Assembly: GCF_002995805.1 (NCBI RefSeq) | Contig: NZ_PVXL01000021.1 | Coordinates: 114,243-178,242, forward strand | Source of the DNA: Neomoorella stamsii | GTDB lineage: Bacteria; Bacillota; DSM-521; Neomoorellales; Neomoorellaceae | Reading direction: 5' to 3' | DNA: 64,000 nt | Shown: piece after piece, positions 1-9,413 of the stretch | Layout of the letters: each line of letters begins with the position of its first letter | Position numbering within the stretch: the first letter of the stretch is position 1 | Made by a program: the position numbers and the translations under genes | Notes under the pieces: model-generated | What the model was told of the DNA's origin: nothing | Database searches by the model: none | Seen by the model: the letters and a program-made list of their open reading frames with translations, nothing else

Positions 1-2
1 CA

Positions 3-908
3 CTGCCGGAAAAGCAGGCCGCTGCCGCCGTGGGGCAAGGCCTGCTGATGCACATGTATGAAAAATTCTTTAGCGATTATGGCCTGCTGGTGGCCCAGGT
101 CCTCTTAACCCGGGACGACCTGGCTGACCGCCGCCGTTACCTCAATTCCCGTCACACCCTGGCCACCCTGTTACACCTGGGCGTGGTACCCGTAGTCAAT
201 GAAAATGATACCGTAGCTGTAGACGAAATCCGGGTTGGTGATAATGATACCCTGTCGGCCCTGGTGGCCGGCCTGGTTGACGCTGATATTTTAATCCTGC
301 TGACGGATACCGGCGGCCTTTTTACCGCCAACCCCCGCAACCACAAAGATGCCTCTTTGCTCCATTGTGTTACAGAAATTACCCCGGAAATTGAAGCCCT
401 GGCCGGGGGGGCCGGTTCTACCTGGTCCACCGGCGGTATGGCTACCAAGCTCCAGGCCGCGCGGCTGGCCACCAGCTTCGGCATCCCGGTAGTGATCACC
501 AGCGGGCTGGAGGGTGGAAGAATCGGCGCCGTCCTCCGGGGAGAAGCGGTAGGTACCCTCTTTCTCCCCCGGGAGCACCGCACTCATACCCGCAAGCGCT
601 GGCTGGCCTACGGGCCGGGGACCCAGGGCCAGGTCCAGGTGGATGCCGGGGCCGTCAGGGCCATCTGCCAGGGCGGAAAAAGCCTTTTACCGGGGGGGGT
701 GGTGGCCGTTTACGGCGACTTTGACCAGGGAGCTATTATCAGTATTATCGATCCCGACGGCAAGGAAATTGCCCGGGGTATGTCCAACTACCCGGCCGCA
801 GCCATTCGCCGTATCCAGGGCAGGAAAACGAAGGAGATTGTCGAAATCTTAGGCTATAAAGATTACGATGAAATCGTACACCGGGATAACATGATAGTCC
901 TGGTTTGA
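3..908 (+). CDS. proB: Glutamate 5-kinase, 5'-truncated by window edge
   Basis: Phosphorylates L-glutamate to glutamyl 5-phosphate with ATP, the first step of proline synthesis in the cytoplasm. The frame is open from base 3, so the start lies outside the window; 301 codons remain of about 370 usual for the family, and the N-terminal part of the kinase domain is missing. Seen: the amino acid kinase core (VVPVVNENDTVAVDEI, then STGGMATKLQAA) and a C-terminal PUA domain in roughly the last 80 residues. The proA start follows 32 bases after the stop, so both are probably co-transcribed and act as one channelled pair. Confidence 0.96.
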   Translation: MPEKQAAAAVGQGLLMHMYEKFFSDYGLLVAQVLLTRDDLADRRRYLNSRHTLATLLHLGVVPVVNENDTVAVDEIRVGDNDTLSALVAGLVDADILILLTDTGGLFTANPRNHKDASLLHCVTEITPEIEALAGGAGSTWSTGGMATKLQAARLATSFGIPVVITSGLEGGRIGAVLRGEAVGTLFLPREHRTHTRKRWLAYGPGTQGQVQVDAGAVRAICQGGKSLLPGGVVAVYGDFDQGAIISIIDPDGKEIARGMSNYPAAAIRRIQGRKTKEIVEILGYKDYDEIVHRDNMIVLV

Positions 909-940
909 ACTCACATCTCATATACAAAGGAGTGGCTGCC

Positions 941-2197
941 ATGAATGTAGCCGCAGAAGTGCAGGCTAAGGGTAAGCTGGCGAGGGAAGCAGCGCGTACC
1001 CTGGCTAATTTAAACACGGCCAGGAAAAATGAAGCCCTACTGGCCATGGCCCGGGCCCTGGAGGAGGAAAAGGATTTCATCCTGGAGGCCAATGCCCGGG
1101 ATATGGCTGCCGGCAAAGAAAAGGGCCTTTCCCGGGCCCTGCTGGACCGCCTCCTGTTAAATGAGAAGCGCATCCAGGACATGGCCGTGAGTTTGCGGGA
1201 ACTGGTAGCGTTACCCGACCCTGTGGGCGAAGTTACTTCCATGTGGACGCGGCCCAACGGCCTGCAGATTGGCCGGGTGCGGGTTCCCCTGGGGGTGATC
1301 GGCATTATCTATGAAGCCCGGCCCAACGTGACGGTAGATGCGGCGGGCCTGTGTCTGAAAACCGGTAATGCCGTTATCTTGCGCGGCGGCTCGGAGGCCT
1401 TTAATTCCAACCGGGCCCTGACCCGGGTCATCAGCCGGGCGGCAACGGCCGCCGGCATACCGGAGGGGGCCATCCAGTTAATTGAGACTACTGACCGCGA
1501 AGCTGTCAACCTGTTACTCCGGGCCAATGAATACCTGGATGTCCTGATTCCCCGGGGAGGCGCCGGCCTCATCCGGACGGTGGTGGAGAACGCTACGGTG
1601 CCGGTGATTGAGACGGGTGTAGGCAACTGCCATGTCTACGTCGATGCCGCAGCCGACCTGGAGATGGCCAGAAACATCGTTATCAATGCTAAGACCCAGC
1701 GTCCCGGCGTCTGCAACGCCATGGAGACCCTGCTGGTCCACGAAAAGGTGGCGGCAGAGTTCCTGCCTTCCCTGGCGGAGGCCCTCAAGGAAAAGGGGGT
1801 TGTTTTGCGGGGGTGCGAACGCACCCGGGAACTTGTCCCCTGGGCGGAAGCGGCTACCGAAGAAGACTGGGCTACCGAATACCTGGACCTGATCCTGGCC
1901 ATCCGGGTGGTCGACAGCTTTGAAGCTGCCCTGGAGCATATCCATACCTACGGTACCAAACATTCGGAGGCCATTGTCACCAGCAATTACCAGACGGCGC
2001 GGGAATTCCTGGCCCGGGTTGACGCCGCCGCCGTTTACGTCAATGCTTCTACCCGCTTCACTGACGGTTATGAATTCGGTTTCGGAGCGGAAATCGGCAT
2101 CAGCACCCAGAAGCTCCATGCCCGTGGCCCCATGGGCCCGGAACAGCTCACAACTTTTAAGTATATTATCTTTGGTAGTGGACAGATCCGTCAGTAA
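941..2197 (+). CDS. proA: Gamma-glutamyl phosphate reductase
   Basis: NADPH-dependent reduction of glutamyl 5-phosphate to glutamate 5-semialdehyde, the second step of proline synthesis. 418 residues, the normal length, with the aldehyde-dehydrogenase-like fold; the catalytic cysteine lies in the stretch KTQRPGVCNAMETLLV. The frame is open upstream to a TTG at 905, but the ATG at 941 is chosen because a clear AAAGGAG site lies 9 bases before it and family members begin near this point. It follows proB directly. Confidence 0.97.
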   Translation: MNVAAEVQAKGKLAREAARTLANLNTARKNEALLAMARALEEEKDFILEANARDMAAGKEKGLSRALLDRLLLNEKRIQDMAVSLRELVALPDPVGEVTSMWTRPNGLQIGRVRVPLGVIGIIYEARPNVTVDAAGLCLKTGNAVILRGGSEAFNSNRALTRVISRAATAAGIPEGAIQLIETTDREAVNLLLRANEYLDVLIPRGGAGLIRTVVENATVPVIETGVGNCHVYVDAAADLEMARNIVINAKTQRPGVCNAMETLLVHEKVAAEFLPSLAEALKEKGVVLRGCERTRELVPWAEAATEEDWATEYLDLILAIRVVDSFEAALEHIHTYGTKHSEAIVTSNYQTAREFLARVDAAAVYVNASTRFTDGYEFGFGAEIGISTQKLHARGPMGPEQLTTFKYIIFGSGQIRQ

Positions 2198-2230
2198 TTG
2201 TTAAAATAACAGCGTGGGGACCGGTAGGGA

Positions 2231-3031
2231 ATGATGATCATATTTAATAACGGCCGGCAGGTAGACGTCCGTGCCGGGACCTGTGTCCCGGCACCAGCAG
2301 GGGATGAAAAAGGCAGGAAAGCAGGCTTCAATCAAGAACTGGCTTCAGCCAGTTCCCACCAGCTTTCCACCTCCAACATCCCACCTCCTACCTCCACTTT
2401 GAGGGTAGGTATTATGGGGGGAACCTTTGACCCCATTCATTTCGGTCACCTGGTAACGGCCGAAGCCGCCCGCTGGGAATTTGCCCTGGAAAAGGTGGTC
2501 TTTGTCCCTTCCGGGCGACCTCCCCATAAAAAGGACTACCGGGTCAGTGACCCGGAACACCGCTACCAGATGACGGTCCTGGCTACGGCCAGCAACCCTT
2601 ACTTTGAAGTATCCCGGAGCGAGATTGACCGGGAGGGCTATTCCTATACCGTCGATACAGTATATGAGTTTCGCCGCTTTTACGGCCCGGAAGTCCAGCT
2701 TTTCTTTATTACCGGTGCCGACGCAATCCTGGAGATCTTGACGTGGAAGGATGTCGACAGGCTCCTCAAAGAGTGCCATTTTATTGCCGCCACGCGCCCC
2801 GGTTTTCAGTTGAACCGGCTAGGGGAGTCCAGACCCATGTTACCGGTTGAGGGTAGGCACCGTATTCATCTCATCGAAGTCCCAGCTCTGGCCATATCAT
2901 CTACTGATATCCGCTGGCGAGTACAAAATAAAAAACCAATTAAATATTTACTCCCGGAGGCAGTAGAAGATTATATCCACCGCCAGGGGTTGTACCGGCC
3001 CCGGGACTGTGGCGTATATGAAAAGAGCTAG
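2231..3031 (+). CDS. nadD: Nicotinate-nucleotide adenylyltransferase
   Basis: Transfers AMP from ATP to nicotinate mononucleotide to make deamido-NAD, part of NAD synthesis. The nucleotidyltransferase motif [12 protein letters not shown] and the late ISSTDIR motif are both present. The start is uncertain: the conserved protein begins at a TTG at 2399 (reading as MRVGIMGG), giving 210 residues, the usual length, but this TTG has no ribosome site. The open frame runs back to ATG 2231 and adds 56 residues that match nothing expected and are encoded by a perfect hairpin and a C/T-rich low-complexity stretch. The place between proA and yqeK/rsfS is the usual one in Firmicutes. Confidence 0.93.
   Translation: MMIIFNNGRQVDVRAGTCVPAPAGDEKGRKAGFNQELASASSHQLSTSNIPPPTSTLRVGIMGGTFDPIHFGHLVTAEAARWEFALEKVVFVPSGRPPHKKDYRVSDPEHRYQMTVLATASNPYFEVSRSEIDREGYSYTVDTVYEFRRFYGPEVQLFFITGADAILEILTWKDVDRLLKECHFIAATRPGFQLNRLGESRPMLPVEGRHRIHLIEVPALAISSTDIRWRVQNKKPIKYLLPEAVEDYIHRQGLYRPRDCGVYEKS
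2336..2355. repeat. Perfect inverted repeat inside the 5' part of nadD
   Basis: GAACTGGC, a TTCA loop, then GCCAGTTC: an 8-base perfect stem. It is followed to about 2400 by C/T-rich near-repetitive sequence with CCACC/CCTCC units. Such sequence is typical of intergenic repeats rather than of coding DNA, which is why the N-terminal 56 codons of nadD are doubtful. Confidence 0.7.
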
Positions 3032-3073
3032 GACTATATACTACTACTAACATCAAAGAAGAGGTGAAGTGCA

Positions 3074-3322
3074 TTGGTGCGTACCCTGTACGTGGGCAAC
3101 CTTCCCTGGGCCACCACCGAGGAAGAACTGGCCAGGGCGTTTGCGGCCCACGGCGAAGTGTTGAGCGCGCGGATTATTACCGACCGCCAGACGGGCCGGT
3201 CCCGGGGTTTCGGTTTCGTAGAAGTTAACGATGCCGATGCCGACCGCATGATCGCCGCCATGAATGGCGCCGAACTTGGTAATCGCGTCTTAACCGTCAA
3301 CGAAGCCCGGGCCCGTTCGTAA
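3074..3322 (+). CDS. Small RRM-domain RNA-binding protein
   Basis: 82-residue protein made of a single RNA recognition motif. RNP2 (LYVGNL, residues 5-10) and RNP1 (RGFGFVEV, about 44-51) carry the aromatic residues that stack on RNA bases. Bacterial proteins of this kind are often temperature- or stress-responsive and act as RNA chaperones; the targets cannot be told from sequence. Start is TTG 3074 or the adjacent GTG 3077, with GAGGTG about 8 bases before. A strong terminator follows the stop, so it ends the proBA-nadD transcript or stands alone. Confidence 0.9.
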   Translation: MVRTLYVGNLPWATTEEELARAFAAHGEVLSARIITDRQTGRSRGFGFVEVNDADADRMIAAMNGAELGNRVLTVNEARARS

Positions 3323-3340
3323 GACCCGGAGTTGAGCCTG

Positions 3341-3371
3341 ACCTCCTATTTTTAACAAATAGGGGGTTTTT
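3341..3371 (+). terminator. Intrinsic terminator after the RRM gene
   Basis: An 11-base stem with one G-U pair, ACCTCCTATTT against AAATAGGGGGT, with a 5-base loop, running into TTTTTGTT. It closes the RRM gene 18 bases after its stop codon. Confidence 0.88.
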
Positions 3372-3398
3372 GTTAGCTGCCCGGCGGAGGTTAAAAAA

Positions 3399-3965
3399 GT
3401 GAAAAAGTACCTGCAACTTTTGGCAGCACGGCTGCCCGCAGGGCGTTACCGCCATAGCCTGGGTGTAGCTGATACCGCAGCCGGACTGGCAGTAAAAAAC
3501 GGTGTTGACCCGGAACAGGCCCGCCTGGCGGGCCTGTTACATGATTACGCCCGGGATTTACCGCCAGGGGAACTTCTGGACCTGGCCGGGGCTGCCGGGC
3601 TCATAACCTGCGACTTGGAAAGGCGGCTACCCGTTTTACTCCATGGCCCCGTGGGAGCCCTGCTCCTGGAACGGGAGCTGGGGATAACCGATAAAGCCAT
3701 TCTCCAGGCCGTGGCCCGGCATACGGTAGGGGCGCCGGGTATGACGACGCTGGATAAAATTATTTACCTGGCGGATGTCATTGAACCCGGGCGCCAGTTT
3801 GCCGGTGTCCAGGGCATTCGTAAAGCAGCGGCAACTGACCTGGAGGCGGCTTTGTTGAAGGCCTTGGAAGCCAGTATTGTTTACGTCCTGGATAAAGAAC
3901 AGCCCCTCCACCCGGCCACGGTGGAGGCACGCAACTACATTTTACTGGCCAGGGGAGGTTATTGA
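3399..3965 (+). CDS. yqeK: YqeK-type HD-domain dinucleoside tetraphosphate hydrolase
   Basis: 188 residues of the YqeK family, metal-dependent HD-domain enzymes that split diadenosine tetraphosphate symmetrically to two ADP. The metal-binding pattern is visible: RHSLGVADTA near the start and GLLHDYARDLP (the HD pair) further on, plus a late DKIIYLADVIEPGR. Start is GTG 3399 with GGAGG about 10 bases upstream. The rsfS gene starts 3 bases after the stop, the usual Firmicutes order nadD-yqeK-rsfS, pointing to one operon. Confidence 0.93.
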   Translation: MKKYLQLLAARLPAGRYRHSLGVADTAAGLAVKNGVDPEQARLAGLLHDYARDLPPGELLDLAGAAGLITCDLERRLPVLLHGPVGALLLERELGITDKAILQAVARHTVGAPGMTTLDKIIYLADVIEPGRQFAGVQGIRKAAATDLEAALLKALEASIVYVLDKEQPLHPATVEARNYILLARGGY

Positions 3966-3968
3966 TTA

Positions 3969-4316
3969 ATGGATGCAGCCCGGGTAGCTGAACTGGCGGC
4001 CAGGGCAGTGGTAGAAAAGAAGGGACTGGATCCGGTCATCCTGGATCTCAGGGGGATTACCCTCATTGCCGATTACTTTGTTATCACCAGCGGTACCTCG
4101 GCAACCCAGGTCCAGGCCATTGCCGGCCGGGTAGAGGAACTCCTGGATGCAGCCGGGGTAAAGCTCTTGCACCGGGAAGGCTGGGATGCTGCCCGCTGGA
4201 TCTTGCTTGATTATGGCGCGGTGGTGGTACATATCTTCCAGGAAGAAGAGCGCCGTTTCTACGACCTGGAGCGCCTCTGGCGCGATGCCGGGGTGATTAA
4301 GATAGATGCCGTTTAG
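3969..4316 (+). CDS. rsfS: Ribosomal silencing factor
   Basis: 115 residues, family RsfS (DUF143/Iojap). It binds ribosomal protein uL14 on the 50S subunit and blocks joining with 30S when nutrients are short. The family hallmarks are visible: an ADYFVI-like segment (IADYFVITSGTS), GWDAARWILLDYGAVVVHIF and an E-rich tail region ending YDLERLWRDA. It lies directly after yqeK with an overlapping ribosome site. Confidence 0.95.
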   Translation: MDAARVAELAARAVVEKKGLDPVILDLRGITLIADYFVITSGTSATQVQAIAGRVEELLDAAGVKLLHREGWDAARWILLDYGAVVVHIFQEEERRFYDLERLWRDAGVIKIDAV

Positions 4317-4339
4317 CACAAGATAGCTATGCCGCTGAT

Positions 4340-4436
4340 GCGGTACCAGCAGAAGGATTAAAATAACGGGCTGGCATTTGTTTGAAGCGAGCAAAAACAA
4401 TGCCAGCTTGGTACGCAGTTATTTTAGGGTAAACTT
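4340..4436 (+). promoter_or_regulatory. Structured leader upstream of leuS
   Basis: The 135 bases between rsfS and leuS hold nested pairing: CTGGCATT (4371-4378) with AATGCCAG (4399-4406), flanked by TAAAATAAC near 4359 and GTTATTTTA near 4418, and a looser GCGGTACCAGC/GCTTGGTACGC pair. The loop GAAGCGAG closes a longer stem with one bulge. It lacks a run of T and lacks the T-box consensus, so it is not a clear attenuator; a role in control of leuS is inference only. Confidence 0.45.
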
Positions 4437-4451
4437 TGGGAGTGACTGGTT

Positions 4452-6941
4452 ATGGAAGCAAGGTATAATTTTAAGGAAATTGAACCTAAATGGCAGCGCC
4501 GCTGGGAAGCAAGCGACCTTTACCGGGTAACGGAAGATAGCGACAAGCCCAAGTTTTACTGCCTGGAGATGTTTCCCTATCCTTCCGGGAATTTACACAT
4601 GGGTCATGTGCGCAATTATTCCATCGGCGATGTGGTAGCCCGCTTTAAACGCATGCAGGGCTACAATGTCCTCCATCCCATGGGCTGGGATGCCTTTGGC
4701 CTACCGGCCGAAAACGCGGCCATCCACCGGGGGATCCCACCGGCCGAGTGGACGTGGAGCAATATCGCCAACATGCGCCGCCAGCTCCATGCCATGGGTA
4801 TCAGCTACGACTGGGACCGGGAGGTGGCTACCTGCCACCCCAACTACTACCGCTGGACCCAGTGGCTCTTCCTGCAGATGTACAAGCACGGCCTGGCCTA
4901 CCGCAAAAAGGCCGCTGTCAACTGGTGTCCTTCCTGCGCCACGGTGCTGGCCAACGAGCAGGTAGTTGACGGCGCCTGCGAGCGCTGTCATACCCCCGTT
5001 ATGCGCAAAGACCTGGAGCAGTGGTTTTTCCGCATCACTGATTATGCCGAGCGGCTTTTGAGCGACCTGCAGAAGCTGCCCGGCTGGCCGGAAAAAGTAA
5101 AAATCATGCAGGAAAACTGGATCGGCAAGAGCACCGGCGCCGAGGTTATTTTCCGGGTGGAAGGCAGCGACGAGGAAATACCGGTATTTACCACCCGCCC
5201 GGACACCCTCTACGGGGTTACCTATATGGTCCTGGCCCCCGAACATCCCCTGGTAATGAAGCTGGCAGCGGGGAAACCTCAGGAAAAGGAAGTAGCTCAA
5301 TTTGTTCAGGCGGCCCGCTATTTAAGCGATCTGGACCGGACGGCTACCGAGAAGGAAAAGGAAGGCGTTTTTACCGGTGCCTATGCCATAAACCCGGTTA
5401 ACGACGAGCGGGTGCCCATCTGGATTGCCAACTATGTCCTTATGGAATACGGTACCGGGGCGGTCATGGGGGTACCGGCCCATGACCAGCGGGACTTCGA
5501 ATTTGCCCGCAAGTACAACCTGCCGGTCAAGGTTGTTATTCAGCCCCAGGGGCAGGAACTTGACGGCGCCACCATGACGGCCGCCTACGTCGAGGACGGC
5601 ATTATGGTCAACTCCGGTCCTTTCAACGGCCTGCCCAACCGGGAGGGCATCGGGAAGGTAACTGCCTACCTGGAAAGCATTGGTAAAGGTAAGGCCAGGG
5701 TGAATTACCGCCTGCGGGACTGGCTGATTTCCCGCCAGCGTTACTGGGGCGCGCCCATACCCATGATTTACTGTAACCACTGCGGCCTGGTACCAGTACC
5801 TGAAGAAGATCTGCCAGTCATCCTGCCCGAGGGGGTAGAGTTTAAACCGACAGGGGAATCGCCGTTAAAGAACTGCCCCGAGTTTGTCAACACCACCTGT
5901 CCCCAGTGCGGTGGCCCGGCGCAGCGGGAGACGGACACCATGGATACCTTTGTCTGCTCATCCTGGTATTTCCTGCGTTACACCAGCCCCCACAGCCAGG
6001 AGCGGGCCTTTGAACGGGATAAAGTAGACTACTGGATGAATGTGGACCAGTATATCGGCGGGGTGGAGCACGCCATCCTCCACCTCATGTATGCCCGCTT
6101 CTTTACCAAGGCCCTGTACGACTTTGGCCTGGTAGGGGTCGAGGAGCCCTTCCAGAACCTGCTGACCCAGGGGATGGTCTTAAAGGACGGCAGCAAGATG
6201 TCCAAATCCAAGGGGAATATTGTTAGCCCCGAGGAAATAATTGACCGCTACGGCGCCGATACCGCCCGCCTCTTTATCCTCTTTGCTGCTCCTCCCGAGC
6301 GGGACCTGGAGTGGAGCGACCAGGGGGTGGAGGGCTGCTACCGCTTCTTAAACCGGGTCTGGCGCCTGGTAGTTGCTTACGCCGGCGCCGTGCGCCAGGC
6401 CGGCGGCTCCCCGGCCTTTGAGAAACCTGCCGACCGCGAACTTTGGCGGCTCCTCCATGCCACCATAAAGAAAGTTACCGAGGATATCGAGCAGCGCTTT
6501 AACTTTAACACGGCCATCAGTGCCATTATGGAACTGGTCAACGGCTGTTACCGTTACCAGGACGCCGTCCCGGCAAATGAACAAAACCTGCCTTTGATGG
6601 GTGAGGTTTTGCGGAAGCTGGTAACTCTGCTGGCCCCTTTTGCTCCCCACATCGCCGAGGAGCTCTGGCAGGGCCTGGGGGGCCGGGAAAGCGTCCACCT
6701 GGAGCCCTGGCCGGCCTATGACCCTGAGGCCCTGGTGGAGCAGGAGGTAACCCTGGTGGTGCAGATCAACGGTAAAGTGAGGGACCGGGTGCAGGTTCCG
6801 GCGGGGCTGCCTGAAGAAGAGGTAGAGAAGCTTATTTTAAAGCGGGAAAAGGTGGCCAGTCTCCTTGCCGGCCAGCAAGTGGTTAAGGTCATCGTGGTGC
6901 CTGATAAGCTGGTCAATGTAGTGGCCCGCCGGGCGAGCTAA
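4452..6941 (+). CDS. leuS: Leucyl-tRNA synthetase
   Basis: Charges tRNA-Leu with leucine. 829 residues, class I synthetase of bacterial type. The HIGH signature reads HMGH (49-52), the KMSKS loop is intact near residue 582, and the CP1 editing domain ([14 protein letters not shown] onward) lies between them. Zinc-type cysteine pairs occur at CPSC/CERC and in CNHC/CPQC. Start ATG 4452 is the family start; a structured leader separates it from rsfS. Confidence 0.98.
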   Translation: MEARYNFKEIEPKWQRRWEASDLYRVTEDSDKPKFYCLEMFPYPSGNLHMGHVRNYSIGDVVARFKRMQGYNVLHPMGWDAFGLPAENAAIHRGIPPAEWTWSNIANMRRQLHAMGISYDWDREVATCHPNYYRWTQWLFLQMYKHGLAYRKKAAVNWCPSCATVLANEQVVDGACERCHTPVMRKDLEQWFFRITDYAERLLSDLQKLPGWPEKVKIMQENWIGKSTGAEVIFRVEGSDEEIPVFTTRPDTLYGVTYMVLAPEHPLVMKLAAGKPQEKEVAQFVQAARYLSDLDRTATEKEKEGVFTGAYAINPVNDERVPIWIANYVLMEYGTGAVMGVPAHDQRDFEFARKYNLPVKVVIQPQGQELDGATMTAAYVEDGIMVNSGPFNGLPNREGIGKVTAYLESIGKGKARVNYRLRDWLISRQRYWGAPIPMIYCNHCGLVPVPEEDLPVILPEGVEFKPTGESPLKNCPEFVNTTCPQCGGPAQRETDTMDTFVCSSWYFLRYTSPHSQERAFERDKVDYWMNVDQYIGGVEHAILHLMYARFFTKALYDFGLVGVEEPFQNLLTQGMVLKDGSKMSKSKGNIVSPEEIIDRYGADTARLFILFAAPPERDLEWSDQGVEGCYRFLNRVWRLVVAYAGAVRQAGGSPAFEKPADRELWRLLHATIKKVTEDIEQRFNFNTAISAIMELVNGCYRYQDAVPANEQNLPLMGEVLRKLVTLLAPFAPHIAEELWQGLGGRESVHLEPWPAYDPEALVEQEVTLVVQINGKVRDRVQVPAGLPEEEVEKLILKREKVASLLAGQQVVKVIVVPDKLVNVVARRAS

Positions 6942-7035
6942 AGGTGGCATTTTTTTACCCATACTGGTGGAAAAATGGTCGAACTTAGGATAGAATATTG
7001 AGCGTGTGGAGCAAAAACAGAGGAGGACGGATGGG

Positions 7036-8484
7036 ATGAGTTTTAAAAGAGTAATGGTGTTACTGTTGCTCATGTTTACTTCTTTTTTTTCTTTGAGCGG
7101 GGTGGCCTGGGCATCTGAAGGGAGTGAACTGGGTTATCTTTTGCCCTTGTGGAGCGTATTGCCCTTTGTGGGTATGCTGCTGTCCATTGCCATCTGGCCG
7201 CTGGTGAACAGCCACTGGTGGGAGCACAACATGTGGAAGGTAAGTGCGTTCTGGTCCCTGGTTTTCTTTATTCCCTTCTTAATTGCCTATGGCAGTAGAA
7301 CTGCCTTCTTCCAGGCTCTGGAAGTGTATTTGCTTGATTACTTTCCATTTATCATTCTTCTCTTTGGTTTGTTTGTAGTTTCGGGAGGAATTATTCTCCG
7401 CGGGACCCTGCAGGGGAAACCAGCCGTAAACGTATTACTCCTGCTGGTAGGTACCGCCCTGGCCAGCTGGATCGGGACGACGGGAGCCAGCATGCTTTTA
7501 ATCCGGCCGGTAATCCGGGCCAATGAATGGCGGCGTTACAAGGCCCATATAATTATCTTCTTTATCTTCCTTGTATCCAATATTGGCGGCTCCCTGACAC
7601 CCGTGGGCGACCCGCCCCTGTTCCTCGGTTATTTAAGGGGCGTACCCTTCTTCTGGACCATGAAATTGATCGTGCCCATGGGATTCAATGTTATAATCCT
7701 TCTGGCCTTGTATTATTTCCTGGATAGTTATTTTTATCGCAAAGAAGATGTCCCTGAGCTGAAAGCCGGGCGGGATCCCCTGCGGGTCGAAGGGCTGCAG
7801 AATCTTATTTACCTGGGCATCATTGTCGGTGCGGTTATTTTAAGCGGCATCCTGGCCAAGAATCCCGCCTTCGCCGACCAGAAAACAGGTGCCCTTTACG
7901 GCATCACCCTGTACCGGCACGGTGAGGAAGCAGTGGTGCTGCCCTATACCAATATAATCCGCGATCTGGCCATTCTCCTGGCTGCTTTCCTGTCATGGAA
8001 AACTACTCCTATGGTTATTCGTAAAGATAATCGTTTTACCTGGGGTCCTATCAAGGAAGTAGCCACCCTTTTTGCCGGTATCTTTATGACCATGATCCCG
8101 GCCCTGGCCATCCTCCACGCCCGCGGCGCTGAACTGGGCTTAACCCACCCGGCTCAATTTTTCTGGGCCACGGGAGCCCTTTCCAGCTTCCTGGATAACG
8201 CTCCCACGTACCTGGTATTTTTGACTACTGCTACCAGTCTGGGAGCGGCTACTGGTGTTCCGACTACACTGGGGATAATAGCCCCCAAGATGTTAATGGC
8301 CATATCCTGTGGTGCGGTGTTCATGGGGGCTAATACTTACATTGGCAATGCTCCCAACTTTATGGTGCGGTCCATAGCGGAGGAGAACGCCATCCGCATG
8401 CCCAGCTTTTTCGGCTACATGGCCTGGTCGGTTGGTATTTTGATCCCCCTCTTTATCCTGAATACCCTGATCTTTTTCCGTTAA
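7036..8484 (+). CDS. NhaD/ArsB-like sodium:proton antiporter family protein
   Basis: 482-residue integral membrane protein of the ion transporter superfamily (CitMHS/NhaD-like), probably exchanging Na+ for H+ or moving an organic anion; the substrate cannot be told. Starts with a hydrophobic leader, then about 12 membrane segments; the re-entrant motifs SNIGGSLTPVGDPPLFLG and SSFLDNAPTYLVF, repeated as inverted halves, are typical. Start ATG 7036 is preferred over an upstream GTG because AGGAGG lies 9 bases before it. It stands alone, with a terminator after it. Confidence 0.85.
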   Translation: MSFKRVMVLLLLMFTSFFSLSGVAWASEGSELGYLLPLWSVLPFVGMLLSIAIWPLVNSHWWEHNMWKVSAFWSLVFFIPFLIAYGSRTAFFQALEVYLLDYFPFIILLFGLFVVSGGIILRGTLQGKPAVNVLLLLVGTALASWIGTTGASMLLIRPVIRANEWRRYKAHIIIFFIFLVSNIGGSLTPVGDPPLFLGYLRGVPFFWTMKLIVPMGFNVIILLALYYFLDSYFYRKEDVPELKAGRDPLRVEGLQNLIYLGIIVGAVILSGILAKNPAFADQKTGALYGITLYRHGEEAVVLPYTNIIRDLAILLAAFLSWKTTPMVIRKDNRFTWGPIKEVATLFAGIFMTMIPALAILHARGAELGLTHPAQFFWATGALSSFLDNAPTYLVFLTTATSLGAATGVPTTLGIIAPKMLMAISCGAVFMGANTYIGNAPNFMVRSIAEENAIRMPSFFGYMAWSVGILIPLFILNTLIFFR

Positions 8485-8520
8485 TTGTCTTACAGGGGTG
8501 CATGCAGGATAATAGCTTAT

Positions 8521-8550
8521 GACAGGGCCCCTTCGGGGGCGTCTTTTTTT
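8521..8550 (+). terminator. Intrinsic terminator after the antiporter gene
   Basis: GCCCC-TTCG-GGGGC stem-loop with the highly stable TTCG loop, followed by GTCTTTTTTT. It lies about 40 bases after the antiporter stop. Confidence 0.9.
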
Positions 8551-8652
8551 ATCTTCTGTTGGTGGTAGAATTTGGTGGCAGTGGCAGGAATAAGACGAGA
8601 CGAGTCGTATTGTATTTTTATTGGTGGAAATCTCTCTTTCGAGGTGATGCAC

Positions 8653-9333
8653 ATGTGGGAATGGGACGGCCGCGTACGCTGGCTGGCTTTAGGCCTGGTG
8701 GCGGCCCTTCTCTTTGGCGCCGGCCTCCAGTACGGCCGCTGGCAGGAGCGGCAGGTGGGAGATAAACTTCCCGCGGTTGTGGCGGGGGATGAAAAGGCAG
8801 CAGGGGCCACCAGTGGCGCTAAACCTGTTGCTGCTCCGGGGGAGGCGGCTGCTGCGACGAAGCCGGCTACCATCCAGGTCCACGTGGCCGGGGCGGTGCA
8901 GAGGCCTGGCGTCTATGAACTCCCCGCAGGCGCCAGGGTTAACGAAGCCGTGAGCCTGGCGGGGTTATTACCGGAGGCCAATCCTAATGCCCTGAACCTG
9001 GCAGCGCCTTTAAATGACGGTCAGCAGGTCATTGTCCCCCGCCAGGGGGAGGAGGCAGGGCCGGTGGGCGGTAATGGTAATTTTTCCGGGCCGGGAATTT
9101 CCGGTGGGGGTACTACCGACGGTACTGTTAAGACAGGGGGTAAGGTAAATATTAACACCGCCACCCTGGCGGAGCTGGATAGTTTACCTGGTATTGGCCC
9201 TACCCTGGCTCAGCGCATCATCGACTACCGGAACCAGAAAGGCCCCTTCCGGACGATTGAAGACCTGCAAAATGTCTCCGGTATTGGCTCCAAAAAATTT
9301 GCCGATCTGAAGGATTTGATAACGGTCCAGTAG
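8653..9333 (+). CDS. comEA: ComEA-type DNA-binding competence protein
   Basis: 226 residues: one N-terminal membrane anchor (about residues 12-28), an alanine-rich linker, an SLBB domain (IQVHVAGAVQRPGVYELP onward) and a C-terminal helix-hairpin-helix pair (VNINTATLAELDSLPGIG, then VSGIGSKKFADLKDL). ComEA binds incoming DNA outside the membrane during transformation. comEC is not next to it here. ATG 8653 is chosen because GAGGTG lies 6 bases upstream; the frame is open further back. Confidence 0.93.
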   Translation: MWEWDGRVRWLALGLVAALLFGAGLQYGRWQERQVGDKLPAVVAGDEKAAGATSGAKPVAAPGEAAAATKPATIQVHVAGAVQRPGVYELPAGARVNEAVSLAGLLPEANPNALNLAAPLNDGQQVIVPRQGEEAGPVGGNGNFSGPGISGGGTTDGTVKTGGKVNINTATLAELDSLPGIGPTLAQRIIDYRNQKGPFRTIEDLQNVSGIGSKKFADLKDLITVQ

Positions 9334-9345
9334 GCAGGAGAATGC

Positions 9346-9374
9346 TTGACATAAGGGCAGGGTAAGGATAAACT
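9346..9374 (+). promoter_or_regulatory. Sigma-A promoter for uppP
   Basis: TTGACA at 9346-9351, a 17-base spacer and TAAACT at 9369-9374, 40 bases before the uppP start. Confidence 0.65.
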
Positions 9375-9413
9375 TGCTTTGTAACGTGTATCGCCAAAGG
9401 AGAGTATTACGCA

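Noticed and set aside
905..940. TTG at 905 as proA start
   Set aside because: It overlaps the proB end without a ribosome site; ATG 941 has a clear one and fits the family length.
1514..2119. Antisense frame within proA
   Set aside because: Composition artefact of the GC-rich proA gene.
4340..4436. T-box riboswitch ahead of leuS
   Set aside because: The leader is too short, lacks the T-box consensus and has no terminator with a T run.
4701..5300. Long antisense frame inside leuS
   Set aside because: It mirrors codon structure of a GC-rich gene with strong homology on the plus strand; no ribosome site or family features.
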